Source: Streptomyces griseus subsp. griseus
Lineage (GTDB): Bacteria > Actinomycetota > Actinomycetes > Streptomycetales > Streptomycetaceae
NCBI RefSeq assembly: GCF_000720255.1
Contig: NZ_JOJE01000010.1
Coordinates: 62,001-126,000 of the forward strand
DNA length: 64,000 nt
Direction of reading: 5' to 3'
How positions within the stretch are numbered: position 1 is the stretch's first letter; every line of letters begins with the position of its first letter. Made by a program: the position numbers and the translations under genes. The notes beneath the pieces were generated by a model. The model was not told the DNA's origin, searched no databases, and worked only from the letters and a program-made list of their open reading frames with translations. Positions 20,585 to 29,167 of the stretch are shown here, in pieces.

Positions 20585-21334
20585 TCAGGCCGTGTACGCG
20601 CCGATGAGCAGCCCGAGGAACGCTCCCGCGATCAGGAACGGCCCGAACGCGATCGCCGTCTTGCGCCCCGCGCGCCGCGCCAGGACGAGGACGCCGCCGT
20701 ACGCGGCCCCGAGCAGGAACCCGGCGAACGTGCCCAGCATCACCGTGGGCCAGCCGTACCAGCCGAGGACGGCGCCCGCCCCCAGCGCCAGTTTCACATC
20801 GCCGAAGCCCATGCCGCCGGGGTTGAGGAGATGCAGGACGAGGTAGCCGGCGCCCAGGGCCAGGGAGCCGAGCAGGGCCGTCGTCCAGTCACCGGCGTGC
20901 TCGGGCGCCAGGGCGGCCAGGCCCAGCAGCGCGAGAGCGGCGGCCGCGAGCGGCAGCGTGAGCGGGTTGGGCAGCCGCCGCACCCGCAGATCGACCGCCG
21001 CCAGCAGCACCCCGACGGGCACCAGCAGCAGCCAGACGGCGAGCTCGGGCCGCGTACCGGTGGCCGCGGCGAGGGCGGCGCAGAGAAGAGCGGTGACCGC
21101 GGCGAGCGGGAGAGCACGAGGTCCGTACGGCGTCCCCGGACCCTCGACGCAGGCCTCGCACGGCGTCCGTCCCACCCAGCCCCGGAGCCGCCCGCCGATC
21201 GGATGCCCCTCGGGACAGGCCTCCCGCCACGGCTCCTCGTCCGGCACCGAGAACCGGTACGCGGCCCTCGGCAGCAGCGCCCCCGCCGCCGCACCCCACA
21301 CCACCGCGACCAGGACCAGCAGCAGGTCGGTCAT
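20585..21334 (-). CDS. prepilin peptidase (A24 family aspartic membrane protease)
   Basis: Membrane protease of 249 residues that cleaves, and in classical members methylates, type IV prepilin-like leaders. The two catalytic aspartates are in LLAAVDLRVRRLPNPLT and in the GMGFGDVKL signature. Seven to eight hydrophobic helices. A small Cys-containing N-terminal region (EACPEGHPIGG and TPCEACVEG) recalls the zinc or methylase domain. No pilin or type II secretion genes are in this window, so its substrate is elsewhere, for example a tad/flp locus. Confidence 0.88.
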   Translation of the reverse strand: MTDLLLVLVAVVWGAAAGALLPRAAYRFSVPDEEPWREACPEGHPIGGRLRGWVGRTPCEACVEGPGTPYGPRALPLAAVTALLCAALAAATGTRPELAVWLLLVPVGVLLAAVDLRVRRLPNPLTLPLAAAALALLGLAALAPEHAGDWTTALLGSLALGAGYLVLHLLNPGGMGFGDVKLALGAGAVLGWYGWPTVMLGTFAGFLLGAAYGGVLVLARRAGRKTAIAFGPFLIAGAFLGLLIGAYTA

Positions 21335-21355
21335 GCCGGGCCCCTCCCCTCTCCC

Positions 21356-23182
21356 CTACTTGACCTTCGCGAGCCGGGCCACCGGACGGCCGGAACCGTC
21401 GCTGTCCGAGGCGTACGTGAGGCCGTCGCCGGCCGGGGTGAGCGTGACCGTGGCGGCGCTCTTCACACAGGTCGCCGGATTCGAGTCGGCGCCCACGGAC
21501 GTGGCGACGATCTGCTTGTCCGTCACCTCCTTCAGGGTGAGGACGTCGACGCACACCATGGTCCCGAACGGATCCGTGTTGCGGACGCTGCCCAACTCCT
21601 CCCCCACCGCCACCTGCTTCACGGTCACCCGGAACGTGCCCATCGGGACGCTGCCGTCGAGCCCGGTGCCCTGCCCCTGCCAGGTGCCGAGGTAACGAGC
21701 GGGTACGCCGACGACCTGTGAGGCGGCATCACTCGGCAGGTCACTGCCCGTGGGTGACGACGTGGCGGACGACGAGGGTGACGACGTGGGTGACCGCGTA
21801 GGCGTGGACCCCGGCGCCGACGTCGGCGCGGCGGAGTACTCGCCACCCGCCGAGGTGTCGCTGTCGCTGTCGCGGTCGCCGCCCGGCAGCAGGTCGAACA
21901 CGAACACCGACCCCACCGTCACCGCCGCCAGCGCTCCCGCCACCGCGAGAGCCACCGTGCAGCTCAGCCGACGCCCCCGCCCCTCGTCCCCGGGCGTCGA
22001 CGTCGCCGCGACGGACACGGAGAGCCTGCCGGGCCCCGTCCCCGACACCCCCGACGCCACACCCCCGTCCTGCGGCGGCGCGTCACGCGGCTCCGGTACG
22101 TAGGGCAGGGCGTCCACCGGCAACGGCGTCGCGGGAGGCGGGATCACGGGAGCCGGAATCACGGCAGGAGGCATCACGGGAAGAGGCATCACGGGAGGCG
22201 GCCCGAACTCACCCACCCCCGAAGCCCCGCCCACCGAAGGACTGCTGAACTCCACCGGCCCCGACGGCGCCGCCCCGGCCGTCCCGGCCGCCTCGAGGTT
22301 CAGCAGCTGTACGGCACTGCGCCCGACTCGCTCCACCAGCGCACCCGGCAACCAGCCCGCCGCCACCAGCCGTGCCGTGCCCTCCGGAGCGAGCCGCAGG
22401 GCGACGTCCCGGGGCGTGGGCCGGACCGCCGGATCCTTGGCCAGGCACGCCTCGACCACCTCACGCAGCTCACCGCCCAACTGCCCCAGCCGCGCCTCCT
22501 CGTGGACGACCTTGTAGAGCAGCGCCGCCGAGGAGTCCCCCGGGAACGGCGACTCGCCGGCCGCCGCGTAGGCGAGGACCGCGCCGAGGGAGAAGACGTC
22601 GGCCGCGCCGGTCGCGCCCTTGCCGAGGATCTGCTCGGGGGACATGTAGCCGGGGGAGCCGATCGAGACGCCGGTCGAGGTCAGGGAGGCCGTGCCGTCG
22701 GTGGCGCGGGCGATGCCGAAGTCGATGAGCAGCGGGCCGTCCACGGTGAGCAGGACGTTGGACGGCTTCACGTCCCGGTGCACCAGCCCCAGGTCGTGCA
22801 CCGCCGTCAGCGCCTCGGCGAGGCCCGCGCCCAGGACCCGTACGGTGTGCTCGGGCAGCGCCCCGCCGTCCGCGACGGCGCCGGCGAGCGACGGGCCCGC
22901 CGCGTACGCGGTGGCGACCCAGGGGACCGACGCGTCAGGGTCGGCGTCCAGGACCGGTGCGGTCCAGGCGCCGCCGACCCGCCGGGCCGCCTCGACCTCG
23001 CGGCGGAAGCGGGCGCGGAACTCCTCGTCCAGCGCGAAGTGCGGGTGCACGATCTTGACGGCGACCGTGCGGCCTCCGGCGCTGCGGCCCAGATAGACGC
23101 GGCCCATCCCGCCGGAGCCGATCCGGCCGAGCAGTCGGTAGGGCCCCATGGCGGTGGGCTCGTCGGCTCCGAGCGGCTGCAT
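21356..23182 (-). CDS. membrane Ser/Thr protein kinase (PknB-like)
   Basis: Eukaryotic-type kinase of about 608 residues from ATG 23180-23182, chosen over an ATG 10 codons upstream because GGAGAGG precedes it. Kinase motifs in order: the Gly loop RIGSGGMGRVYLGRS, VAVKIV with the ATP lysine, HRDVKPSNVLL, IDFGIA, and GSPGYMSPEQ. A Pro/Val-rich linker (PVMPLPVMPPAVIPAPVIPP) of about 120 residues leads to a single transmembrane helix near residue 420, then a Ser/Thr-rich stalk and an extracellular domain with two Cys. The external domain is not a PASTA array; ligand unknown. Confidence 0.93.
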   Translation of the reverse strand: MQPLGADEPTAMGPYRLLGRIGSGGMGRVYLGRSAGGRTVAVKIVHPHFALDEEFRARFRREVEAARRVGGAWTAPVLDADPDASVPWVATAYAAGPSLAGAVADGGALPEHTVRVLGAGLAEALTAVHDLGLVHRDVKPSNVLLTVDGPLLIDFGIARATDGTASLTSTGVSIGSPGYMSPEQILGKGATGAADVFSLGAVLAYAAAGESPFPGDSSAALLYKVVHEEARLGQLGGELREVVEACLAKDPAVRPTPRDVALRLAPEGTARLVAAGWLPGALVERVGRSAVQLLNLEAAGTAGAAPSGPVEFSSPSVGGASGVGEFGPPPVMPLPVMPPAVIPAPVIPPPATPLPVDALPYVPEPRDAPPQDGGVASGVSGTGPGRLSVSVAATSTPGDEGRGRRLSCTVALAVAGALAAVTVGSVFVFDLLPGGDRDSDSDTSAGGEYSAAPTSAPGSTPTRSPTSSPSSSATSSPTGSDLPSDAASQVVGVPARYLGTWQGQGTGLDGSVPMGTFRVTVKQVAVGEELGSVRNTDPFGTMVCVDVLTLKEVTDKQIVATSVGADSNPATCVKSAATVTLTPAGDGLTYASDSDGSGRPVARLAKVK

Positions 23183-23271
23183 GGCGTCCACCTCTCCCCC
23201 GTAGGACTGCACAGCAGATTAGTGCGGCGGGGCGGCCGTGCCCTCGGTGCCGGAGCAGCTGCAGCCGTACT

Positions 23272-23364
23272 GGAACAGACGCCGTGCCCACGGGCGCGGA
23301 TGCAGCCCCCGTGGAACAGACGCCGTGCCCACGGGCGCGGATGCAGCCCCCGTGGAACAGACGC
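23272..23364. repeat. 41-bp tandem repeat, 2.3 copies
   Basis: Unit starts GGAACAGACGCCGTGCCCAC and is 41 bp long. Full identical copies lie at 23272-23312 and 23313-23353, and a partial third at 23354-23364. Each unit contains the small inverted repeat CCGTG-CC-CACGG. It sits between the Ser/Thr kinase start (23182) and the mqnA stop (23389). Identical copies suggest recent duplication. Confidence 0.85.
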
Positions 23365-23388
23365 GGCGCCCGGCACGGCCGCGGCGCC

Positions 23389-24243
<855 letters not shown>

Positions 24244-24377
24244 CTAGCCCGCGTGGGGTACGGTTCCCCCTTCAGGGTGGGCCTCGATGGGGGTTACGTG
24301 TCGCTCCCTGTCGTGGAGGTCGAGTCAACCTCACCCACATGGTTTCAAACATCCGGGTGAAGTGATCTTGACCTCTA

Positions 24378-24405
24378 TTGCTTTCGGCTGCCTGCGTGCT
24401 AGGCT
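24378..24405 (+). promoter_or_regulatory. promoter for cold-shock gene
   Basis: TTGCTT (24378-24383) and TAGGCT (24400-24405) are spaced by 16 bp; TAGGCT is a good streptomycete -10 box. It predicts an untranslated leader of about 155 nt, as is usual for cold-shock mRNAs. Cold regulation is inferred from the family. Confidence 0.55.
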
Positions 24406-24566
24406 CGCCGCAAGTTGCAGTTTGGTTTCCCTTGCAGTACAGAGCCTGCGGAGCATGTAACCGCGGGCTCTCGTCGTTTTCAGACGTATGCAGAGTTGTG
24501 CGGCATCTTGTTTTCACACTTGCAGGGTTCTGGAGCAGGGCAACCCTTTGGGCCCAAGGAGGGCTT

Positions 24567-24770
24567 ATGGCTACCGGAACCGTGAAGTGGTTCAACGCCG
24601 AAAAGGGCTTTGGCTTCATCGCCCAGGAAGGCGGCGGACCCGACGTCTTCGTTCACTACTCCGCGATCAACGCCGCCGGCTTCCGCTCCCTCGAGGAGAA
24701 CCAGTCGGTGAGCTTCGACGTCACGCAGGGTCCGAAGGGCCCGCAGGCGGAGAACGTCACTCCCATCTGA
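24567..24770 (+). CDS. cold-shock protein, CspA family
   Basis: Single OB-fold RNA/DNA-binding protein of 67 residues. It has the RNP1 motif [10 protein letters not shown] and the RNP2 motif DVFVHYSAI; the start is [21 protein letters not shown] 24567 has a near-perfect AAGGAGGG ribosome-binding site; the open frame upstream is leader. Probably an RNA chaperone. A hairpin terminator follows within 25 bp. Confidence 0.96.
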   Translation: MATGTVKWFNAEKGFGFIAQEGGGPDVFVHYSAINAAGFRSLEENQSVSFDVTQGPKGPQAENVTPI

Positions 24771-24792
24771 TCGCGCCGCACCGCAGTACCCA

Positions 24793-24825
24793 AGGAGCCC
24801 CGCGCCATCCGGCGACGGGGCTCCT
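24793..24825. terminator. terminator after cold-shock gene
   Basis: Hairpin with the 10-bp stem AGGAGCCCCG and its complement, plus an inner CGCC/GGCG pairing. It lies between the convergent cold-shock and regulator genes. Confidence 0.8.
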
Positions 24826-24858
24826 GCCCTTTCCCGCCCCCGCTCCCGGCTTCACCCC

Positions 24859-25473
24859 TCACACGTGCTGCATGACCAGCACGAACGTCGTCCCCGGCGT
24901 CAGCGCCTCGTACGCGTGCGGCACATCCCCCCGGTAGGTCAGGTAGTCCCCCGGCCCCAGCTCCACGCTCTCCCCGACCGGCCCGGCCTTCATCCGCCCC
25001 GTACTGACGACCAGGTGCTCCACCGAGCCCGGAATGTGCGGCTCCGACACCCGGGGCGTGCCCGGTTCCGCCCGCAGGTGGTAGATGTCCCGCCGGGCCC
25101 CGGGAGGGCTGGCCGACAGCAGCGTGCCCACGAAGTTGGCCTGCTCCGAGGCGACCGCCGGCCCCTCCCCCGCCCGGATCACCCGCACCGCCGACGTAGG
25201 CGGCTCCACCAGTGCGCTGAACGGCACCCCCAGCGCCACCGCCAGCGCCCAGATCGTCTCCATGCTCGGATTACCGCTCGCCGCCTCCAGCTGCGACAGC
25301 GTCGACTTCGCGATCCCTGCCCGCTTGGCCAGCTCGGACAGGGACAGCCCGGCCCGGGTGCGCTCGCGGCGCAGGGAGGCGGCGATCCAGTCGAGGGGAA
25401 GGCGGGGCGGCGGTGTCGACGCATCGACCACGGGGCACTCCATTCGTTCAACCATTCCGGAAGCGGGCTTCAT
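24859..25473 (-). CDS. XRE-cupin transcriptional regulator, divergent from azlCD
   Basis: DNA-binding protein of 204 residues with two domains. Residues about 30-90 form an XRE-type helix-turn-helix (AGLSLSELAKRAGIAKSTLS, then ASGNPSMETIWALAVALGV). Residues about 110-200 form a cupin sensor (HIPGSVEHLVVSTG, then VELGPGDYLTYRGDVPHAYE). Such proteins sense small molecules and often control an adjacent transporter. Here azlC and azlD start on the other strand about 65 bp away. Control of them is an inference from position. Confidence 0.9.
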   Translation of the reverse strand: MKPASGMVERMECPVVDASTPPPRLPLDWIAASLRRERTRAGLSLSELAKRAGIAKSTLSQLEAASGNPSMETIWALAVALGVPFSALVEPPTSAVRVIRAGEGPAVASEQANFVGTLLSASPPGARRDIYHLRAEPGTPRVSEPHIPGSVEHLVVSTGRMKAGPVGESVELGPGDYLTYRGDVPHAYEALTPGTTFVLVMQHV

Positions 25474-25495
25474 CGTTCGCTACAGAAGTACGCTC

Positions 25496-25511
25496 GTTCG
25501 CCTTGACGAAC
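25496..25511. promoter_or_regulatory. operator-like inverted repeat between regulator and azlC
   Basis: GTTCGCCTTGACGAAC, with 5-bp arms GTTCG/CGAAC and a 6-bp spacer, sits in the divergent promoter gap. Further GTTCG or TTCGTTC half-sites lie nearby at about 25443-25449 and 25484-25489. It is a plausible binding site for the XRE-cupin regulator; the link is inferred. Confidence 0.4.
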
Positions 25512-25539
25512 ACCACGTTTCTTGTCCAGTGTAGAAAAC

Positions 25540-26235
25540 ATGCGTTCGTCACACCGAACAAAGCAGCCCACAGAGCAGCCCACAGAGCTCCTCCGGGACG
25601 TCGCCCTCGTGTGCCTCGCGGGCGGCATCGTCGGCGTCTCGTTCGGCGCGATCGCCGTGGCGGGCGGCCTGCCGGTGTGGGTACCGGTGGTGATGTCCCT
25701 GATCGTGTACGCGGGCTCCGCCCAGTTCAGCGCGGTCGGCGTGCTGCTGGCCGGGGGCGGCCCGCTCGCCGCGGCGGCCACCGGCCTGCTCCTCAACACC
25801 CGCACCGCCGCCTACAGCCTGGCCGTGGCCGACGTACTGGGCCGGGGCCGCCTCGCCCGGTTCCTGGGCGCACACCTCGTGACCGACGAGACCGTGGCGT
25901 TCGCCCTCGCCCAGCCCGATCCGCTACGGCGCCGGACCGCGTTCTGGGTGTCCGGGATCGGCCTCTTCACCACCTGGAACATGTCCGTGCTCGCCGGAGC
26001 CCTGGCCGGCGGCGCCCTCGGGGACACCGCCCGCTACGGCCTGGACGCCGCCTTCCCCGCCGTGCTCGTGGCCCTCGTCCTGCCCGCGCTGCGCGCGGAC
26101 AAGCGGGTACGGCGGGCCGCGCTGCCCGGCGCGGCGGTGGCCCTGGCGGTGGCGCCGGTCGTCCCGGCCGGGGTGCCGGTGCTGGCCGCGCTGAGCGGGC
26201 TCGCCGCGCTGTACCGCAGGAAGGGAGCGGCATGA
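25540..26235 (+). CDS. azlC: AzlC family amino-acid exporter subunit
   Basis: Large subunit of an AzlCD-type exporter, known in Bacillus for branched-chain amino acids or their analogues. It has 231 residues and is very hydrophobic; IVYAGSAQFSAVGVLL and LLLNTRTAAYSLAVADVL are family signatures. The ATG at 25540 is preferred; a TTG at 25522 is also in frame, and neither has a strong ribosome-binding site. The stop overlaps the azlD start by 4 bp. Substrate is inferred from the family. Confidence 0.9.
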   Translation: MRSSHRTKQPTEQPTELLRDVALVCLAGGIVGVSFGAIAVAGGLPVWVPVVMSLIVYAGSAQFSAVGVLLAGGGPLAAAATGLLLNTRTAAYSLAVADVLGRGRLARFLGAHLVTDETVAFALAQPDPLRRRTAFWVSGIGLFTTWNMSVLAGALAGGALGDTARYGLDAAFPAVLVALVLPALRADKRVRRAALPGAAVALAVAPVVPAGVPVLAALSGLAALYRRKGAA

Positions 26236-26546
26236 CCGCGACGTTCGTCATGATTCTGGCGCTCGCTGCGGGAACGTACGCCTTCCGCCTGGTGGGCCCC
26301 GTTCTGCACGGGCGGGTCGACATCTCGCCCCGCCTCCAGGACCTTCTCTCGACGGGTGCCGTCGTTCTCCTGGTCGCCCTGCTGGCCACCGGGGCACTCA
26401 CCGAGGGCGGTCACTTCGCCGGCTGGGCGCGCCCGGCCGGGGTGCTCGTCGGCGGACTGCTCGCTTGGCGGCGGGCGCCGTTCGCGGTGGTGGTCCTGGC
26501 CGCGGCGGGCGCGACGGCACTGCTGCGGGCGGCCGGGGTGGCCTGA
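26232..26546 (+). CDS. azlD: AzlD family exporter small subunit
   Basis: Small membrane partner of AzlC, 104 residues with about four helices and a typical AzlD pattern (AGTYAFRLVGPVL near the start). ATG 26232 overlaps the azlC stop (ATGA), so the two are translationally coupled. Confidence 0.88.
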   Translation: MTATFVMILALAAGTYAFRLVGPVLHGRVDISPRLQDLLSTGAVVLLVALLATGALTEGGHFAGWARPAGVLVGGLLAWRRAPFAVVVLAAAGATALLRAAGVA

Positions 26547-26587
26547 ACCGGCCCGCATGTCAGTGGCCCCGGTTAGGCTCCCCCGCC

Positions 26588-27250
26588 ATGACCGACACCG
26601 CCGGCTTCCTCGCCACCACCCGGACGTTCTACGACGCCATCGCCGACGACTACGCCGACCACTTCCAGGACGGGTACACGAGGAGGCCCCTGGAGCGGGC
26701 GCTGCTCACCGCGTACGCGGAACTGGTGGGTGACAAGGGCACGGTGGCGGACCTCGGCTGCGGGCCCGGGTGGGTCACGGGGTACCTCGCAGGCCTCGGT
26801 CTGCCGGTGTTCGGGGTCGACCTGTCGGAGGGGATGCTGGCGGTGGCCCGGCGCGAGAACCCGGAACTGCGGTTCGAACAGGGTTCGATGCTGGAGCTGG
26901 ACATCCCCGACGGGGAACTCGCGGGCGTGGTGTCCTGGTACTCCTCCATCCACACCCCCATGGACCGGCTCCCCGACCTCTTCGCCGAGTTCCACCGCGT
27001 CCTGGCACCGGGCGGCCACCTGCTCCTCGCCTTCCAGGTGGGCGACGAGCCGCGCCACCTCGACCGGCCGTGGGGGCACCCGGTGACCCTCGACTTCGAA
27101 CGCCGACGCCCGGACCGCGTCGTCGAGCTGCTGGTGTCCGCCGGATTCGCACTCCACTCCCAGGCGGTACGCGAACCCGACGAGTCCCTGGGCGACACGG
27201 CACCCCAGGCCTTCCTGACGGCCCACAAGGCATCAAGAGCGGCGGACTGA
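26588..27250 (+). CDS. class I SAM-dependent methyltransferase
   Basis: Rossmann-fold methyltransferase of 220 residues. SAM motif I is VADLGCGPGWVTGYLAGLG, the acidic end of strand 2 is VFGVDLSEGML, and the post-motif region is FHRVLAPGGHLLLAFQ. ATG 26588 follows azlD by about 40 bp and may be in the same transcript. Substrate is unknown; this is a Methyltransf_11/25-type protein common in actinomycetes. A hairpin follows. Confidence 0.88.
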   Translation: MTDTAGFLATTRTFYDAIADDYADHFQDGYTRRPLERALLTAYAELVGDKGTVADLGCGPGWVTGYLAGLGLPVFGVDLSEGMLAVARRENPELRFEQGSMLELDIPDGELAGVVSWYSSIHTPMDRLPDLFAEFHRVLAPGGHLLLAFQVGDEPRHLDRPWGHPVTLDFERRRPDRVVELLVSAGFALHSQAVREPDESLGDTAPQAFLTAHKASRAAD

Positions 27251-27265
27251 AAACACGGAGGTGAA

Positions 27266-27307
27266 CACTCCGCCTTCCGGTGCGGAATTCCGGAGAACGG
27301 CGGAGTG
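27266..27307. terminator. terminator after methyltransferase gene
   Basis: CACTCCGCC (27266-27274) pairs with GGCGGAGTG (27299-27307), with an inner TCCGG/CCGGA stem. It probably ends the azlCD-methyltransferase transcript. Confidence 0.65.
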
Positions 27308-27413
27308 AAGTCGTGGGTGGCGCCTTTCCCCGGCACAACCGGTTCACCTGATTCAGGGTCAAAGAGGTGATCGCAGGATACGGAAACCGGAATTGCCGAA
27401 GGGGCGTCTCCGC

Positions 27414-28250
27414 ATGCGCACGCACCGAACCACTACCGTCACCGCCGCCCTCGCCTTATGCCTCGGCGGCGCGATCCTCTCGGGACCCACCGCCCAGGCG
27501 GCCCCGACGGCCACGGCCTCCCTCGTCCACCAGGAGGGCGAGCTCTGGTACAAGGCGGCCCCGGGCCAGACCAACCGCCTCACCGTGTCGGCCGAGGTGG
27601 TGCCCAGGACGGAGTTCGAGTCCGACTACGTCCTCACCTTCCGCGACCGCGTCGGCATCACCCTCGCGGCCGGCGAATGCACGTACCCGTCGGCGAGCGA
27701 CCACACCGTCGCCCGGTGCGTGGTCCCCATCCCCCTCGGCTCCGACGACTCCGACATCTACGACGTCGATCTCGGCGACCGCGACGACACGGCCACGATC
27801 CCCGCCGACAACTCCGCGTACGCCGCGATCCACGGCGGCTCCGGCAACGACGTCATCCGGGGCAGCGGAGCGTCGGTCCTCTACGGCGAGGCCGGCAACG
27901 ACCGCCTCGCGGGAGGCGGGGGCGTCTGGGGCCTCGGCTCCTTCGGCGGCCCCGGCGACGACACCCTCACCGACTGCCGCTACGAGTGCCACGGCGGCCC
28001 GGGCAACGACTCCCTCACCGGCGGCGCCGAGGAAGTCGAGAACACCCTCTTCGGCGACGACGGCAACGACGTGCTGCACGGCCGCACGGGCGCCGACGTC
28101 CTGTACGGGGGCAAGGGCAACGACAAGCTGTACGGGGAGCAGGGCAACGACGTGCTGTACGGCAACAGCGGCAACGACGTGCTGCACGGGGGCCCGGGCA
28201 GGGACAGGCTGTCGGGGGGACCGGGGAGGGACCAGGAGTACCAGGGGTGA
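27414..28250 (+). CDS. secreted RTX-type calcium-binding repeat protein
   Basis: Product of 278 residues from ATG 27414. The signal peptide ends at about AQA-AP. An N-terminal beta domain of about 110 residues precedes roughly eleven Gly/Asp-rich nonapeptide repeats such as YGEAGNDRL, HGGPGNDSL, YGGKGNDKL and YGNSGNDVL. These bind calcium and fold into a parallel beta roll in RTX proteins. The repeats run to the C-terminus with no catalytic domain, so a surface or structural role is likelier than toxin activity. The RTX part of the gene is itself a degenerate 27-bp DNA repeat. Confidence 0.88.
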   Translation: MRTHRTTTVTAALALCLGGAILSGPTAQAAPTATASLVHQEGELWYKAAPGQTNRLTVSAEVVPRTEFESDYVLTFRDRVGITLAAGECTYPSASDHTVARCVVPIPLGSDDSDIYDVDLGDRDDTATIPADNSAYAAIHGGSGNDVIRGSGASVLYGEAGNDRLAGGGGVWGLGSFGGPGDDTLTDCRYECHGGPGNDSLTGGAEEVENTLFGDDGNDVLHGRTGADVLYGGKGNDKLYGEQGNDVLYGNSGNDVLHGGPGRDRLSGGPGRDQEYQG

Positions 28251-28375
28251 GGGGACGAGAGGTGAGCGGTGAAGGGTGACGGCCGCGCCCTCGGTCGGGT
28301 CAATGGGCGAATCGAGTCGTGGGGGGCCTTACACAGGGAGGGCAGAGCGGAACCGTAGACACGCAAGGAGTCCCC

Positions 28376-28897
28376 GTGAGTACCGCAACCAGCGCCGCCC
28401 AGACCCGTCGCATCCTGGAACTGCTCGCGCATGCCGATCCCCGGTGGTGGGAGATCATCGAGCCGCATCTGCCCCTGTTCGACGGGCGTCTCGGTGCGCG
28501 GTCGGCGGACGGGGACGAGGCGCGGCTCAATCCACAGCCGCTGCCGCCCCGGGAGGCCGTGTGGCGGGCGATCCGGGACACCGCGGTGTCGGTCGCGGAG
28601 GCGACGATCGCCGCCAGCCTGGCCGGCCGGAACCCCGTCGAGGTCCTCGCGGAGGTCGGGGACGACTACTGCCCCACCCCGCCGAAGTTCCCCTGGCCCA
28701 AGAAGTGGCCGGTACCGGTGCAGGTGCAGCAGCAGTTCCTCGCCGACGGGGCCCACCTCGGGCCCGCCGTCCAGGCCACGGCCGGGCTGGTCTTCCAGAC
28801 GTACGCCGACCGGACCACGGACGAGGCGCTCAGCAGCGCCTTCTCCGGTCTGGCCCAACGTCTGGTGGACACGGCCCTGCGGAGCAACACCCCGTAG
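28376..28897 (+). CDS. conserved hypothetical protein
   Basis: Product of 173 residues from GTG 28376, which has AAGGAG at the right distance; an earlier in-frame start at 28319 does not. No signal peptide or membrane helix. A mid region reads LNPQPLPPREAVWRAIRDTA, followed by KFPWPKKWPVPVQVQQQF. The function is not recognised. Codon use is normal for the window. Confidence 0.7.
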   Translation: MSTATSAAQTRRILELLAHADPRWWEIIEPHLPLFDGRLGARSADGDEARLNPQPLPPREAVWRAIRDTAVSVAEATIAASLAGRNPVEVLAEVGDDYCPTPPKFPWPKKWPVPVQVQQQFLADGAHLGPAVQATAGLVFQTYADRTTDEALSSAFSGLAQRLVDTALRSNTP

Positions 28898-29127
28898 GTC
28901 CGGCGAGGAGAGCGGCCTCGTAGGCCTCCCGCCCGAACACGTACGGGCCGAGTCGGGGTGACCGTGATGCGGGCCAGCAGGGGCCAGCACTGCCAGATGC
29001 CGCAGCCGCAACCGCAGCCGAGGACGGGGTGCTGTGTGCCGTCGATGCGGATGCCCCACACCGCCGCGGCCGGGTTCTCGGACCAGGGGTGGTGGCGGAA
29101 CTCGATGCCGTTGTGGTGCGCGGTCAC
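28890..29127 (-). pseudogene. deletion relic of a small conserved Streptomyces protein
   Basis: Begins convincingly at GTG 29125-29127 with GGGGAGG upstream, encoding MTAHHNGIEFRHHPWSENPA and AAVWGIRIDGT. It jumps directly to a Cys-rich block PVLGCGCGCGIWQCWPLLAR and ITVTP. After that the frame is lost: the sequence encoding LGPYVFGREAYEAALL, which looks like the natural C-terminus, lies one frame over near 28900-28945. The middle appears deleted and the end frameshifted. The open frame continuing to 28666 is antisense to the upstream gene and meaningless. Confidence 0.6.
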
Positions 29128-29167
29128 GCCCGTGCCCTCCCCGTGCCCACCCCGGTCCGCGAGCTCT

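Noticed and set aside
27840..28235. Tandem DNA repeat or CRISPR-like array
   Set aside because: The 27-bp periodicity is explained by RTX nonapeptide codons; repeats are degenerate and there are no spacers.
28666..28889. Continuation of the 28.9-kb relic as a 153-residue protein
   Set aside because: Antisense to the conserved gene ending at 28897, after the frame of the relic is already lost.
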